Below, piece by piece: positions 47,492 through 61,664 of a stretch of 64,000 bases of DNA; positions within the stretch are counted from its first letter, which is position 1, and each line of letters starts with the position of its first letter. A program made the translations under genes and the position numbers. This DNA is from Apteryx mantelli (taxonomy: Eukaryota > Chordata > Aves > Apterygiformes > Apterygidae), in NCBI RefSeq assembly GCF_036417845.1, contig NC_089979.1:118081415-118145414 (forward strand). The letters run 5' to 3'. Under the pieces are notes generated by a model. That model made no database searches. It was given only the letters and a program-made list of their open reading frames with translations, and was not told the origin of the DNA.

Positions 47492-47604
47492 ATGGCGTGG
47501 GTGCTGAAGATGGATGAAGTGATCGAGTCCGGGCTGGTGCACGACTTCGACGCCAGCCTCTCGGGCATCGGGCAGGAGCTGGGAGCCGGTGCCTACAGCA
47601 TGAG
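47492..47604 (+). CDS. UBP1: UBP1 canonical first coding exon
   Basis: UBP1 (LBP-1a/b) is a CP2/Grainyhead-like transcription factor that binds DNA as oligomers with TFCP2 relatives, acting in the nucleus. This exon encodes [20 protein letters not shown] then [17 protein letters not shown], matching remembered human UBP1 essentially residue for residue. The ATG has A at -3 and G at +4. The exon ends with two bases (AG) that make Ser38 with exon 2, followed by a GTACCC donor. It lies in the CpG island; the ATG itself sits in AAGATGGCG, a YY1-like sequence. TFCP2 differs here by an extra LPLA before DEVIESG, so UBP1 is favoured. The open frame continues into the intron to 47962 but is not coding there. 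Confidence 0.96.
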
Positions 47605-50600
47605 GTACCCCCGCGGGGGACGGGGAGGGTGCTCCGGCCCCACTTGCCCCTCGCCCTGCCCGGGAAGCGGGCACATGGCGGAGGGGGGCCCGGAGTCCCC
47701 TGGCAGCCGCCGCCTCTGGCCGTCCCGAGCGGGGAGGGAGGGCGGCCGCTGCCCTGCGGTTTTCCCCGTGGCCGTGATGGTCCCTGCCCGGGCGGGGGCT
47801 CTCACCACGTTCCTCGCCTTTTGCCTTTTGAAAGATGAATTTCTCTCTCTTTCACTGATGCCCCGTTGGCCCTGTATATATTTTCTGCCCTGGAAATGGC
47901 CTTTGCTCTGTCTCTCGGTTGTGGATCTGGACCCTATGTTTCAGAAACCTGTCCTGCCTTAGTCAGCAAGTGTAATTCTAGTTCATCGTAAACAATCAAT
48001 AGGTGCTTTCTGTTTATGTAATGTTTTAAAACGTTCGTTCTTCAGCAAGTTAGCACTGTGATTGTTGACAGGTTAACATTATAGTTGTACTTTACTCGGA
48101 CTCTTTATTGTTCTTTATTTCTGTGTAGTGTGTGTCTTTAGTGACCTTTTTTTTTCTTTTTCTTTCTTTTTTTTTTCCTTTTCCTGCCATGTAGCTTTTT
48201 CTTTTCTTAATCAACTTGCCAGGTTTTTTTACCTCTTGGTTGTTTTACAGTTGAAGTGTTTAAATAGTGTTTGGGCGTGCTTTTTTTCATAATTAAGATA
48301 AAGCTGTACCTGTTTGAAATAAGTACATTTTATCTCAGTTCTGGGCAGAGTGTTTAGATTTCTAAGTGACTTAGTGTGAAAAAGGGAAGCTAGTTTTAAG
48401 ACAATGGGAATGGTTCTAGCTTGAGGTTTTGATAGGTTTAGTCAGTATTTTGACTCTAGTCCAGAGAAATACAACACTGGCATCTGATAGTTTTGATGGC
48501 CTGACCTGTGTGGAAGGTGAGTGTCTTCTGTCAGCGTTACCTGAACCTTGAAGGTCACCACAAGTTTCAACTATTATGTATATTTTAAGGCAGTGCTTCC
48601 TAGGTGAAGCATTGTAATTACTGTGTCTCCATTCAGAGTTGCATATAGGGGTTTCAGCTATACAGAAAGGAAGTCCCTTTTGCTAGTATTAGGGACTGTG
48701 AGCTCAGCAGGCTTGTGGTGGCAGATGTATTTGATTTTTTTAATTAAAAATAACGTATTTATTACTTAAAGTTCTACTTGGGGGAAAGCATGTCTTTCAT
48801 CGGTTCATGGTGATGTTAGCGGGAAAACTGAGTGGTACAACATGAAGAGCGTAGATATTCTACTGGCACACAGAACAATGACAGCATAAGTTAATTATTT
48901 GTCTCTTCCTTACAGAGATTGCAAAAGAAAAAAAATCTCTTCTGAAGAAGAATGCTGGGAAAGCTACCTAGGCTCCATGCCTCTATCTTTTTTAAGGAAG
49001 AATGGCACGTGACCCCTTTACATGTTAAGGGTGGTGTGTATATAACATAGCTGAAGCTTCCTTTAGTTGATGATCAGTTAATAGTAGGAGTAGAATATGT
49101 GACGTAACCCTTATGTTTATTCTTATTAAGAAAACTGCTCATGTCTATTGATCAGTAATTGGAGTTTTCTTAAAAGGAAGCCAACAGTGTGAAAGAAGAC
49201 AAAATTTCTCTGCAGATTCCTGTGTCTCTAAATAGTGTTCAAAATTTTAAAAAATTTTTGAAGCCCAGTTTTTCTGTTCTAACATCTTTTCAGGCAATGA
49301 AAAACTGATTATAAACAGGAAATAGTGATTCAGTTGATCACAGTTTTTGAGTTACTGTCATTTGTATCAAAAACACTTGCCCTCCTGTATAAAAGCTTGG
49401 TGCTCTCTTTAGTGGTCGAGTTTTGGGTATTACTATTAACTTCAACTGATAATGATCATGTTGTATAGAATTAAGGCACTCATAGTGGTTCTTCCAAATA
49501 CATTGTAATATCCATGATCAGCAACAGTATCTTTCTAACCCAGCAAGAACTGTGTAATTTGGGGGACCACTAGTCTTTGTTATACAATATTAAAAATGGA
49601 GGTTATTTCAGTGGAAAGAAAAGTTTGAGGAACTACTTGCCATTTCTCTAGCAGAATTACAGATTTTATTTCATATAATGAAAGCCTTGATTTAAATTAA
49701 GGTAAATAATTAGGCATTACTATAAGAACTAATATCAAACTATCCTGAACTACCTGTTATTTATTAAGATTGAATTTTTATGTGTAATTTGGAAGCTTAG
49801 TATGAATTTCTTTAAATGCTTGCAATTTCAATGGTTTTATAGTGCTGAAATTGAGGCCTATTTGGGGGGAACTTGCTGATTATTTCACAAATAGCTTATT
49901 TAGTATATATTTCTGGATTTAAAACAAGTTTATTAAACTAAATTGAAAAAAGATAACTCTTAGCTCTGAAATAGGAAAGTCTGTACGGAAGGTTGTACCA
50001 AAATACATTTTAAAAATCTAAACAGTCCTCCATTATCAGAGAATCAAGACAGTTTGATCCTGCTGCATCTTCCAAAAGCTTGGATGGTATTTGAAGAATT
50101 TAGCAGGCTGCTGCTTGTACTGGAAAGAATGGAAACCTACTGCAGTCTTGTTTCCTTGTGCCATGGAGAGCTGGTTGCAGCCTTTGGTGGTGAAGGAGCT
50201 TTGGGCATTAACAGTTGTCCGAAATTTAGGGTGAAGCAGACATTAAGGTTGCCTGTTAGGATTTAGGGAACTATTATCTTAAAACTCATAGTGTTTTGTT
50301 TTCAAGTAAAGAAGACAGGGTGTTGGCTTTTTCTCACGATTTTTAGATCTCTGACATCCTTTTGTTTAGACTCTGTTTAACATGATTCTGTCATAGCAGT
50401 TACTGTCTTAACTTTTTAGTCACGTTCCTCTAATATCCTGATACTTTTTTAATACTCTGCTATTGTTTGTTTGTTTGTTTATTTTTAAGAGGGATGATTA
50501 CTAGGGTATCCTGAAAAGTTTTTTTTAAGATGTGCATGGTATTTTCTGCAGAATAAACTAAAAAGCTTCTGTTTTAATAATCTGCTCTATTTTGTTTAGA

Positions 50601-53600
50601 GTTTTTCCACATATAAATGGAAAGCATAATTTTTACTAACACTTGGACTCCAAGCTAAAATAAAATACTGTGTACTGGTTACAATTGGAGCTTGATTCTG
50701 TGTACAAATATACAGATATGCAAATACCTGTCAAGAAATAGTCATTTAAGGAAAAATGAAACCCCTGAGCCTAAACCTCATAGCTTTGTTACCATACATA
50801 AAACAGTACTGGTTACACACAGTAAGTGGCTATGTTGAATGATAAACCTCTTGTTTTAGATCACTGACTTTTTTTCTCCCCCCCAGTTGAATGGCTGAAT
50901 GCACTTTAAAAGGTCAAGGAGACCAGTTTAAGTCTTAAGGAAGAGACTGTTCAGCTTGCGTAATTAACTTCTGCATTTCCTTCTCGCCTCACATGGGGAA
51001 TGGAAGTATGACACTGTGAGCAGGGCAGCCCGTTTACTGTCACTTATGCTTTATGCGTTATTCCAACTTATCAGCAATCCTTATACCATACAGTAGCTGG
51101 TGCAAATTAGAGCAGCTGCCTGTGTTTGAGGAGTGGGTAGAGAATCCAGGGATTTTTATTTGTGAGCAGATACTATTTTTAGAGCTTTTCTTCGGTTCCT
51201 TCAAAGGCTTAGGAAGACACTTTTTTTTTTTTCTCTCTCTCTTTCTCTCCAGCAAGACTTTCATAAATTGAGGCCTTCAACCAGTTGAGTTCCCATTATG
51301 ACAGTTTGTAGGATTTCCAGGAACAGCCATTACATTTGCACTTTCTTTCTTATTTATGCCACATTACTTGAGCAACTGCTTCAGGGAAGGCTGTTTCCCA
51401 ACAACTACTTCTGGTGCTCTCGTCTCACATCAAAATTGCTTTTTTGGGCGCAGGAAAAGTGTTAGGAAGTATTGCTTCTCCCATTTCTTTTCATTTCCCT
51501 ATCGTTGGTTCAGACCCCTTAACAATGCCGAGCTTGGCTTTGAGATCATGCGTCTTTCTCAACATGTTTGCCCTTGTAAATCACAGTTTAAAGTTTCAAG
51601 AGGCCTGTGTGTTCTTGGATGTTTTAGTACTCGCACCCAAAAGCATACAATCTAGAAGACAGATAAGGCAAATGATTGGTGGGAAGTTGTTTTGAATTTT
51701 GATAACATACTAGTTCCTATTTTTGTAAGAACAGGAGGTTCTTCACTTATTTTTTTGACCATTTTATTGGTAGGCAGGGTTTTTTTTGTTTTTTTTTTTT
51801 TAAATGAGTCAGGAAAAGTGATAGGGAGGGAGGAGGTTGTATTTGGAAGGAGGGTGATTTTTCTGCCTGACAACCCCATTTCACAAGCATGGGAAAAGGA
51901 TAACTTGCATTTTTTGAGGTCTTTTTGTACTTTGCTCATGTAGGATACACAAAATAGGCTAGCTTATCACACATCATTTGTCCTGCTGGATGTTACAGTT
52001 CAGGTGTTAGGTGCACCCTTGTTTCCTCTTGAAAACTTTCCTGCTTTTGTATGCTGAAGTTTTGTTTACGTACTTCTTCATTTATTATAACTAGCATAGA
52101 TAGCTAAGGTTGGGATTTGGAGACCTGGTTACAACCTGCTTTGGGTGTATAATGGAGATTGTTTCTGTTTCTCTGGGAATAACTTATCCTTCCTCTAGGA
52201 GGACGGAGAATGCTTTCAGTTGAATGCTTTAGATAACAAATTCTGAGTGACTGAGATGAGAGTTTTCTTACTGGAGCTAATAGCTTCAAAAATTTGATCT
52301 TAGAGTTCCTTCCATCAGGAGGGTAAACCTTGGAAGATCCTAATAATGTTTGTCTGTTCTTTCAAATTATATCAGCTAGTCTAATAAAAGATGCTACCGC
52401 TCCTTCAAAACATTGCTGTTCTTTTATACCTCATAGAGAATAGCTTGCTTGTAATCATTCAAAATTCATTTAGGTAGGAAAAGTGAAGTAAATTTGGTTT
52501 TGTGAAGTCAAAGACTAAAGTTATCAGGGTAGAGGAAAGAACAGAACCTGTTTCTTATAGTCCTTTTCTCCTCTAGCCTGAGATTGTTTCATCACTAGCT
52601 GTTTTGGAAACCTTGTTTCACCTCCATCTGGACAGCTCTGCCAGTGGAAGCTTCAGTCTAGGTCAGAGGTCCTTGACTACCTTAGATAAGCTGAGCAAAG
52701 ATGGCAATAAAAATGCCTGTCACTAATCTGCGGTGGGCCAGCATAAATAAAAATTCCACTAGCTGAGTAGGAAAATGTCTGGATGCTACAGTGTATGTAA
52801 ACATGGATACTGCCTGCGATTTACTGGGGAGAGATCACTTGCACAGCTGGGCCATTGGCTCGGTATAAATGCAGAAATTGTATCTGGGGTATGAGAAGAA
52901 AGATGGAACTGAGAAGGCTGACCTGCTCTCCGGTTTATTTTGTTGGGTTCTGTAATAGAATTAGTATAAAACTAGATGTAAAAAAAAAGGCTGACATTTA
53001 GGATTTCCATACTTTTTATGAGTGTGGTCTACATAATCACATTATATATAGTTTGTCATTTGCAAGATACTCTTCTTTAGTGTGAGTAAAGAGAACTGTT
53101 AAAGATACTTAATTTGTTTCCCTTTGGTTCTGTTAGTTTCCTACTCTGATTGTGAGTATACCTGTTGTCTTTTCTTCAACTGTGCTGTGTTAACAATGAA
53201 TACTTTTTGTAGAAAATGCTTGTCGCTATGAACTCTAGATGGTCCGTGTTTGAACCAAAATAAGAATAAACAAAACTTTCCTGGCCTCAAAGAAATGGGA
53301 GGAACGCCATTTGTGTTCTTGTGTTTCTCAAGACTGCGTGTTTTCAATGATTTTCTAGGTAAACGCAGACACTACAATTTCTTCTGAGATTCCATTTTTC
53401 CTGTTACTACCATTCAGGAGGATGGAAATGGGCTTCACTCATTACGTCTGCCCTCAAGTTAGTTTTGGCAATATGGGGTTTCTGTACAGTAAGATTTTTA
53501 TCACTGGTTTGCTACTACTCTCGGTTGTGTACACGCAGCTGCGTGTTGGGCTGTGCTGTAAACTGACAGAGATCCTAGCATAGCTCCGCAAAGTATTTTG

Positions 53601-56600
53601 GAGAGGGGAAGGTAGGGAGGGCAGCAGGCTGTGAGGCAGGAATTTCTTACGCCAGCGTGGCCCAGAAAACTTCTTGCATTGTTGAACCGTAGACTCATGG
53701 GTATCAAATAAACCCAGTCTTCCTCTGATGCTGTACAGCTGTAATCGAAGGGTAGACCAGATGCTCCATTAAAGCTTCATTGTAGAAAGTCAGAAAAGAT
53801 GTCTCACTTCTTTTGAGAGGGGTTAATAGTTTTAAATCAGTTAACATTTGTTCATTACTGACACTTTAAAAACTTAATCTGAAATACTGTATTGACTTTG
53901 TTTAATTGCCTGCAGCTTTTATCTATTTTTAGGTGGGAGCACATGTATGTTTAAATGTGAAAACATTGATGTTTCATTCTGTATGAGTGAACAAAACAAA
54001 ATGTTATTTAAGTAGTATTTATTTAAAAATGGCATAGAAAGGAGTTTTAAATTGTTTTGGCTTCTCTTTCTCCTTTGGAATGTACTGCTATCCAGAACAC
54101 TGTTTCTTTAGTAAGAAAACTCGTGCTTTTAGCTGAGAAAATGTATGAAGATTCTTATATTTGCCTTTTGCTGTTTGCTGGAGCATTTTTTGGAATGATG
54201 ACATTTAAGAATATGCAATATGCTCTCTTTATGACTTAACTGTAGGATGAGGAGCTGGATGTTTTTCCCCCTGCACTGGCAGTTAGTCATTACTGCTTTG
54301 TAAGTCTTAGAAAAAGCAGGTTTAAAACTGGCTAAATTGTTCTTCCTTTTGTATTTGTTGGCCTCCAGTGCCATGCCTGTTAATTTAACTAGTTCATCAA
54401 TCACTGTGCATGTTCTTAAGCTGGAACAGATGCATTTTTATTTGTAAATCATGGATGGAAAATGAAGGCTTAAAAGATTTTTTTTGTATTTAGGTAAAAG
54501 ACTTTGTATTTTGTGTGTTACCTTTAAAAGAACTAAGAGGTTTAGGGAAAGCAAGTGCTGCAGAACTTCACCAAGAATTATGGGTTGTTCATCTGGTGAG
54601 ATGTTTTGCATACCTTCCTTATTGCACTTCTACTCCTATGTGTGTATTTTAAACATTGTAATTGTTTCCATGTTCCTTCAGTTTTAAAGTTCCTCTTCAT
54701 AAAAACACTAACTAGTGTTTTATGTGCCAAAGCGTGTTATAAGCACGGGTGTGTAGTGTTCAAATCATGTCTTGGGACAGTGCTTCCCCCTGCCAAAGAA
54801 GGGCTTGCCGCAGTGCTCTTCCTCGTGTCAGGTGTGACGTGCCAGGCTGCCCTCTGCTCCGGCTGCCTTCACACTGACATCAGGGCCTGCAGCATCTGCT
54901 TGTGCCTTCTGAGTCATCCTTGAGGAGTAGTGCTCGGATGTCCTGTGAAGTCTTCTGGTCCTACCTCTGCATCTGGTGTTCCTTTTGTCTCTATGTATAA
55001 ACTCTTGTTTCAGGAGTGTTTGCTTCTCACATCTGGAAATGGCACATTATCTTCCTTTGTAGGTAGTTAAGGTATACAACCTCCTCTGGGCTCCAGTTTG
55101 GGGCCTTGGCATCACGAATTGCTAAGGTTTGGTTCAGCAGGCTTGTACTGTATATTTGGACTGCTTCCTGCCTTTGCCTGCTTTCATACTTGTTAGTAAC
55201 ATCTCCTGGGGTTTCCTCCTAGTGGAAAGGGGCCTGTTTGGGTGGCGGGTTTGTTTCGTTTTGTTTTTTTTTATTCTAGTTCTAGTTTTTACTTTTTGGG
55301 AGAGCCTGTAAGGTATAGACTGACTTCTTAAATTTTTCACAATTCAGAAGCATTTCCTCTTTCATGTCAGTATAGCTTCTTCCAGGTAACTGAGGGGTAG
55401 TATACGATGTGGCTGGCCTTTATCTCATCAGCACTGTATGTGGCTTATGCTCTGAAAGAAAAGTTGGGATGAACCAGGCCCATTAGCAGCTGCACTTCCC
55501 ATATCTAATAAGTAAGACCAAGTCTGTACTATATATAAGCTTTTATGACACAGAAATATTGGTTGGAATTTCACTTTTTAAATTGATTATTTTATTGATG
55601 CTTTTTGATTCTCCAGATATGAGCTGAAAATCAAGAGCAATTACAGAATTCTGTTTAAAAACAGGCTCTCACAGAAATGAGTAATTTTACTTCAAAAATC
55701 TTAGGGTGCAAAGAATAAATAGCAGTGCAATAGATGTAAGATATAATTTTAATATATTTTGTAGAATAATTCTGTGGTTGCGATTAATGCAAGGGAGATA
55801 AACATGAAAGAGATGCATGTCTAGATTAAAAAACTGAACCAACAGGTGTGAGGCAGTGTGCCTAGTCAGAAGGAAATCTTGCTTCAGTTTAGAAACTAGT
55901 TTTCAAAGAAGGCAAAAAATAAATGTTTGCTGTTTGTAGTGAAGCTGCTTTTCTTACCTCTGCCTGTGGAAAGCCTGGATTGCTCTTTACTATTCTGAAA
56001 CTTTACACTTCCAAAATTTTCCAGTCATCTTATTTCCTTCCATAACTGAACAAATCTTGGCATATATACTTTCTATAACTTATGTTTTGTGAGGTTCCTG
56101 CTCAATCATTTTTATCCTATTCAGTACACTAAAGCCTAATAACGGGATTGAAAAATCTTCAGTGTCAAGAGAATTCATAGGTTAGATGTAATTATTCTGA
56201 ATGGGGAGAAAGATTTTTACAGCATAACTAATTTACTTTGGGGAGTATATCATTTCAAGGAATAAAGTACACACATTACTATCAGCTGCATTATGTTAGG
56301 CAAGTAGATAGGTGAAATGTTAAGCATAAACTGCATTTTTCAGTGGAGACCAGAAATAAAGGTGAAGTTTTCAGAGGATCAGCACAACTTTATTGCCTGC
56401 TTAGCTACATCAGCATTGTTTATGTGTCCTAGTCTTGGTCCTAAAGTCTTGGTGGATACTGCTCAGATTGGTTTTACTAATGAACTCAGAGCAACAAAGT
56501 TCTGCACTTATTCCACTGTGGGTTTTTTAAGTTAACATGTAACTTTTTTTTTTTTAATCTTGAAGCAAAACAGGGCCAACAGTCTCACAGAGTTTCTTTG

Positions 56601-56613
56601 TTTTTCTTTTCAG
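47605..56613 (+). other. UBP1: UBP1 intron 1, 9.0 kb
   Basis: The first part is CpG-island DNA; the rest is AT-rich. It has a GTACCC donor and a TTTTCTTTTCAG acceptor. T-rich tracts are frequent, with a (TTTG)n stretch near 50466-50480. A more GC-rich patch at about 54770-54920 resembles no named element. No CR1 3' end, RNA gene or further exon was recognised. Confidence 0.75.
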
Positions 56614-56765
56614 TGATGTTTTGGCACTGCCTATTTTCAAACAGGAAGATTCCAGCCTTCCACCAGAAAATGAGCCCAAACATCCGCCCTTTCAGTATGT
56701 TATGTGTGCTGCAACATCTCCAGCAGTAAAATTACATGATGAAACTCTTACATACTTGAACCAAG
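56614..56765 (+). CDS. UBP1: UBP1 exon 2 (start of CP2 domain)
   Basis: The exon has 152 bases between TTTTCAG and GTTGGT. The first base completes residue 38 (Ser from the canonical exon, Arg from the alternative one). It then encodes [40 protein letters not shown] and [10 protein letters not shown], ending with one base of Gly89. [17 protein letters not shown] begins the CP2 DNA-binding domain. The FKQE motif (Lys47) matches the sumoylation motif I recall at Lys30 of TFCP2L1. Sequence agrees closely with human UBP1 apart from a few residues in the [10 protein letters not shown] stretch. Confidence 0.96.
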
Positions 56766-59700
56766 GTTGGTATGCATGTATTGCAAGCATAATAACGGAG
56801 AAGTGGTGATCTCTTCAAAAAATAAGAAATTTTCTGAAAAATTGAAGAAAGAAAATGCTAGTTGGAGAGCGGTTTGGGTATTGAGTTGTTTGTCAGTATT
56901 TCTCAGGCTTTGGATGTTCAAAAATATATTTTCTTCTTGTTTTGGAGGAATAAAAGATAGTTATATGTATCCAGATGTATTCCAGGTCTAGAAGACCATT
57001 ATGCTGCAAGTTTAAAAGTGGAGTTATTTCATATTTTGATACTTGTAGGTACATCCAAAATAAATACATGTCAAAAATGAGACTGGATATCTTGCTAGTA
57101 GTTTTGCTTTGTTCTTCTGTCAGACTTGCAGTTATAGTCTGTTATTGCCTCCCATTCTCCCATTTATAGTCTGTTTTATTTTTTTCTGCCTGTCCCCCCT
57201 CCCCCATGCCAAACAAGCAGACAGAGCATATTTTTAAGAATATAAAACTGTCTCAAGTCTAAGAAGGACAATGCAGCAGCTTCAGATAGTAATAACTGCT
57301 TAAAATGTAAGACTAATTTTGTGTTTCTGTTTAAACTTGATCAATAATAGGAAGTTATTTGGATGCTATTTGCATAAGGTGTTTTTTGGGGGTGTTTTGT
57401 GTGGAAACTACAGAAATGTGCTAAAAGTTAACATGTTGATTTCTAGTCAAAAAGTCCTCACCAGGCTGAGCACTGTAAGGCAGCTCTCTGAAGCCAGCTA
57501 CAGGCAGATCTCATGTTTGAAACATGAACATGAGTGCAGCTACCTTTGCAGTCTCTGTTGTATTTCACTTTTGTCTCTCTGTTGTTGGAAGTCAACTAGA
57601 TAGCTATCTCATGTGAGTCTCACTGTTTTTTCTCATAGCCTGTGGTTGACTGGCATGAAAATACCATTTCCTTTCCCCCCGCCCCCCATGCTCACGTAAG
57701 GCTGTGACTGCTGAGTAAAATAATCTGAATGTTGTCACTGCTGTGTTGCACAACCCCCCTCATCCCTGGAAATGGCACTGGTATCTTAAATTTAGTCAGC
57801 TAATATTCTGAGCTCAAATCAAAAACACTGCTGCATCTTACCTTTTCTGTTCCATGCTGATTTCCTTTTTATACGTTTCTTTTTCCAGGCTTTAGCGCTC
57901 TAAGATCACTGTTCCTAGATTTTTTTCCCTTTTTTTTTTTTTCTTTCTTTGTGGACATGGACCCAAAATCTCTCAACAGAGAGATAGCTCCCTCTGATGA
58001 AATTAAAAGAAACAGTCTTGACAGAACAGTCCAATTTAAAAAAAATTACATACACCATTTCTTTTCCCTATCTACTGTGTTTTAGTACAATTAATGTTTT
58101 TAAATCATATGTTCTTCTGAACAGTCTACTACTTCAGTGTGCAGTTAAGAGGATACAGGTTAAAATATGTTTTAGCAATTTTTTTCTTGCTCTGTGAGCT
58201 ATTTAACTTGTAATTAATTGATTGCTTTATAGAGTTGATGCATATATATTTCATGTGTGTTGTGTTGATAACCTGTTCTTTCTGCTCAAATTGGAAATGC
58301 TTTTGGTAGTATTAGTTTCTGGTGATGAATTTCTAGCACTTGAGAGTGTTTAACCATGTGCTGAGTCCCAAAATCTATGTGAGCAAATTGCATCTAATTT
58401 AACATTGGTATGATGACAAAGCATCATTTTCAGCTTTCCATGCAGATAAGGTCACTGAGGGCTTCATCTTGTTGCATCCAGTCTTTGTAACTACGCCTTA
58501 AACATTATTAGACTCTTCTGTTGATGGGAATAACGGAAGTTCTTTAGGTGATTATTAGTGTCTTGCAAACATATGATTGCATAATTCAGCCATCTGCTTG
58601 GGTCAGGTTTACTTTATTTTTTTCGCTTTTTATACCCTGTGTGCTCTAGGCAGGAGAAGTACAATTGCAGAGGAATGCTAGCCCAGCAAGATGCTTTGCA
58701 CTGTCTTCACAACTTTAAACTCTGCAAAAATATACTTTGTTTTCTTAAGTGTCAGGATCCAGCCTCCCTAATCAAGCACAAAGCTTGAAGTTTTGCTCAG
58801 GGTTCTGGGGAACCAGCACAAATTTGCAAACTCAAGGAAAAATGTGCTTGTTATCTGGATTCTGAGAAGAGCTTGCTATTTGAGTAGCACTGTATGAAAT
58901 GATTGTAATTGTTTCATCTGGCCTTGAAAATCTCTTTTGTATTAGTTTATATTATCAGATTTATTTTGCAAAATTATTTTGCTCTTTTTCAGTGTATTAG
59001 GTAACTTTTTCTGATGCTGAAAAACGATGTATTGGTATACCCTTTTTCCAAATGAATGTGAAAACAGTCAGCCAACTTCCCTTTTGTTTTAATGCTGGAG
59101 ACAGAAAGATAGTACATTTGCTGCCTAGATTAAGGCATTTTCCTAATAGTTTCTCCATTAGTTGTTAGTACAAACCCTATATACATTTGTGTAATTTTGT
59201 GATATAACATCTTTAGTACTAAAGCTGGTTTAAAATAGGGATAGAAATAGTTCCTGTTCTGGTCACTTGTGTTGCAGTTTATAACTCTGAGTTGTGCTGA
59301 TGCAGATATTTGCATAATGAGTTGGATTAAGTCCTCTAAAAAAGGACTAATTTTAATCCTGGTTACTTCAGTTATCTGGGTTATAGTGCAGCCCTAGTAT
59401 CAGGCTGTGTCTTGTCTTAAATCATTTCAAGAGGATTGCGAGTAGGGAGCACCACAGAGAGCTGATACTCTGTTTATTTTTGTCAGCAATTGTCTTAGTA
59501 TACTGGATTAGGAATACCAGAATTCTGCAAAGGGCATGTTTGTCCTAAGTTTGTTGAGCTATGACATCTTCTAAGGGAATGCTTAGGTAAGCCCTGACTT
59601 CACCCCCCTCTGTCAATAAGCATTTTAATTGGCACAGCTAATTTCTAATATTTTAAGTGATTAGGTTTTCAGCTGAGGCTCATTTGAGTAGGTCAAATCT

Positions 59701-61587
59701 TGAAGTGATGATGGCTGGTTGTTCAGGATTTGCAGGGTTCTTAGCATGTTAAAGATCTGTTAAATGAGTCCATTAAGATGATTTATCAGCTGTAGGACAG
59801 TGTTTTAAGCTGGCTGCTGTTCATCTGGATGCATGTGCTCAGATAACAGAAGTTGTATGGAAGAGAATTGCTTTTATGGGGAAGCATTTTTAGGTTTGTA
59901 AGTCCGGCTAGGCCAGCGGTTCTGTGAGGGCAAAGAGGATACTACGAGTCTTAAACAGTGGGAAATCCAAGAAAGAGTAGAGAAAGTAGCACATACACTG
60001 CACTCAGTATAGAGATGATTAAAACCAGTGCTGTAGTGCTTTTCATGCTTTCTGAGCAGGTACATGTTCAAAATTGGAGAACAGAAGGTAGCTCTCCAGG
60101 CTGTTTTTGTATTTTTACTGAGTCTGGTAGTCTTGATTTTTATCTTCATCAAATCCTCATTCTTAATACCATTTGGTACCTGTAAAAGGTTAGTAACACT
60201 TGTTGAACAAATAATCAGAAAGTTTTTGGTTTTTTTTCCCCTTTCAAAAAAACAGTAAAAGGGAACAGAGAGAAATATTTGAAAAAGCTTTACTATTAGG
60301 GCTAGATTTAAAAAAAATCTTCATGATATGGATAAATCTAGATGGACTTATATATATTGTCTCTATGTGTGTAGAATAATGCTGGTAACTGAACAAATCT
60401 CACTAACAGGAAAAAATGCTCTGTCCTGTTAAATATAAGGAAAAATGATCAGCTGCTTCAGAACTGTGTGTGTTCTACTCAGCTGCTCTGGGTACATTTG
60501 ATTTTTATATATTAATATTCAAATCCTGCTGGAGTAAAGAAGGCCTGTATATGCCTAGCATATATGTATACATACATATACATAAATGTGCTAATTTCAT
60601 TATAGCATTTTATGCTACATGATTAAAAAAAAAAATCTCCATAGTTGGACAGGAGGTAACGCCAGTCTCCGGAGCAATGAAAGGAGGAGTTGATGAGGAA
60701 ATCATTTTTGTCTTGCTTGTTCAGTGTGCCTTACAGGGATAAGTCAATTGGACCTTTACCTTGTAAGGCAAGCCAGTAAGTGTCTTTTCAGTGTAGCAAA
60801 TACTAGAGAGTAAAGAAAGTTTGGAAGGTAATATAGAAAGTAACGAATTCACTGCAATCAGTCTTGGTGAACTTCTTGAAATATATTTTGTCTTGTATCT
60901 TAATGAAGGAAAGATTGTTTTGACAATGAATATGTGCTGCTCAACCTAGGAGAAAAAAATTCTGTAGTTCAAATAAATTATTTCTAGCTTTCTCTCTATC
61001 AAAACAAAACAGTTAATCAAATTCACTAGAAAAACAAATTTACTATTGCCCATTTAAAAAAACCCTGGTAACTAGCTTTCTTAAAGTCTTATTTCTGAAA
61101 TCATAGCCTAAAAATCAAAGCCAGCAGATACTTGAGCAAAATTAAACATGGGAGAGTAGCATGAGTTGCTTGTATGAGCGGTATAAAAACTCATTTCTTG
61201 CAGTCAACATTGTTTCACAGGACCAGTCTCTGGTTCATTATATGTTGCCTTTCATCAGTTTCAAAAATAAAGGAACTCAACTTTTAAGATGATATTTTTT
61301 CAGAAATAAATAGCTATAGAAACAAGTAGTTACACTGCATGTAAAATGGAATACTTAAATTTTGGAAGTATCTATAGTTTTAAAGGGGCCAAAAAGTTTT
61401 GCTTCGTTGTTGCACTGATTCCTGTGCTGCGAAGTGAATGTTGTTATAAAAACCTCTTAAACAGAAGTTTCAGGTATTGATATTCTTGTGTACTGGATAA
61501 AAACCAAAAGCTAATTTGGGTGTGTTGAACACAAGATGGCTTTGTGCTTTGACTGTTCTATTGATACAATCCTTTTTGTCTTCAAAG
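56766..61587 (+). other. UBP1: UBP1 intron 2, 4.8 kb
   Basis: An AT-rich intron with a GTTGGT donor and a TCTTCAAAG acceptor. It holds C-rich tracts near 57196-57203 and 57676-57687 and several T-runs. No exon, RNA gene or named repeat was recognised. Confidence 0.8.
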
Positions 61588-61664
61588 GTCAGTCCTATGA
61601 AATACGGATGCTAGATAACCGGAAAGCTGGAGACATACCAGAAATCAATGGAAAATTGGTGAAG
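61588..61664 (+). CDS. UBP1: UBP1 exon 3 (CP2 domain)
   Basis: The exon has 77 bases between TTCAAAG and GTGAAC. The first two bases complete Gly89, then 25 codons encode [20 protein letters not shown] and GKLVK, ending in phase 0 at residue 114. It is part of the CP2/Grainyhead DNA-binding domain. The expected next block (SIIRVVFHDRR) is not found downstream in the window, so the gene continues past 64000. Confidence 0.96.

Larger units (their letters stand above)
46200..47850 (+). promoter_or_regulatory. UBP1: UBP1 CpG-island promoter
   Basis: This very GC- and CpG-rich block surrounds the canonical UBP1 first coding exon and contrasts sharply with AT-rich flanks. It carries four inverted CCAAT boxes (ATTGG at 46418, 46556, 46738, 46778), ETS-like sites (ACTTCCTG 46327, CTTCCGG 46532, AGGAAGTG 46723), a CRE-like TGACGTCG at 46706, two ZNF143/THAP11-like sites and a YY1-like site at 46863. 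No TATA box was seen. CCAAT spacing and the YY1 site suggest transcription starts near 46830-46860, giving a 5' UTR of roughly 640 bases if unspliced. This is a housekeeping-type promoter. Confidence 0.9.

Noticed and set aside
46549..47674. Long open frames on the minus strand (up to 339 codons) across the UBP1 promoter
   Set aside because: They are Arg/Pro/Gly-rich translations of a CpG island with few stop codons in any frame. No domain or splice structure supports a divergent gene.
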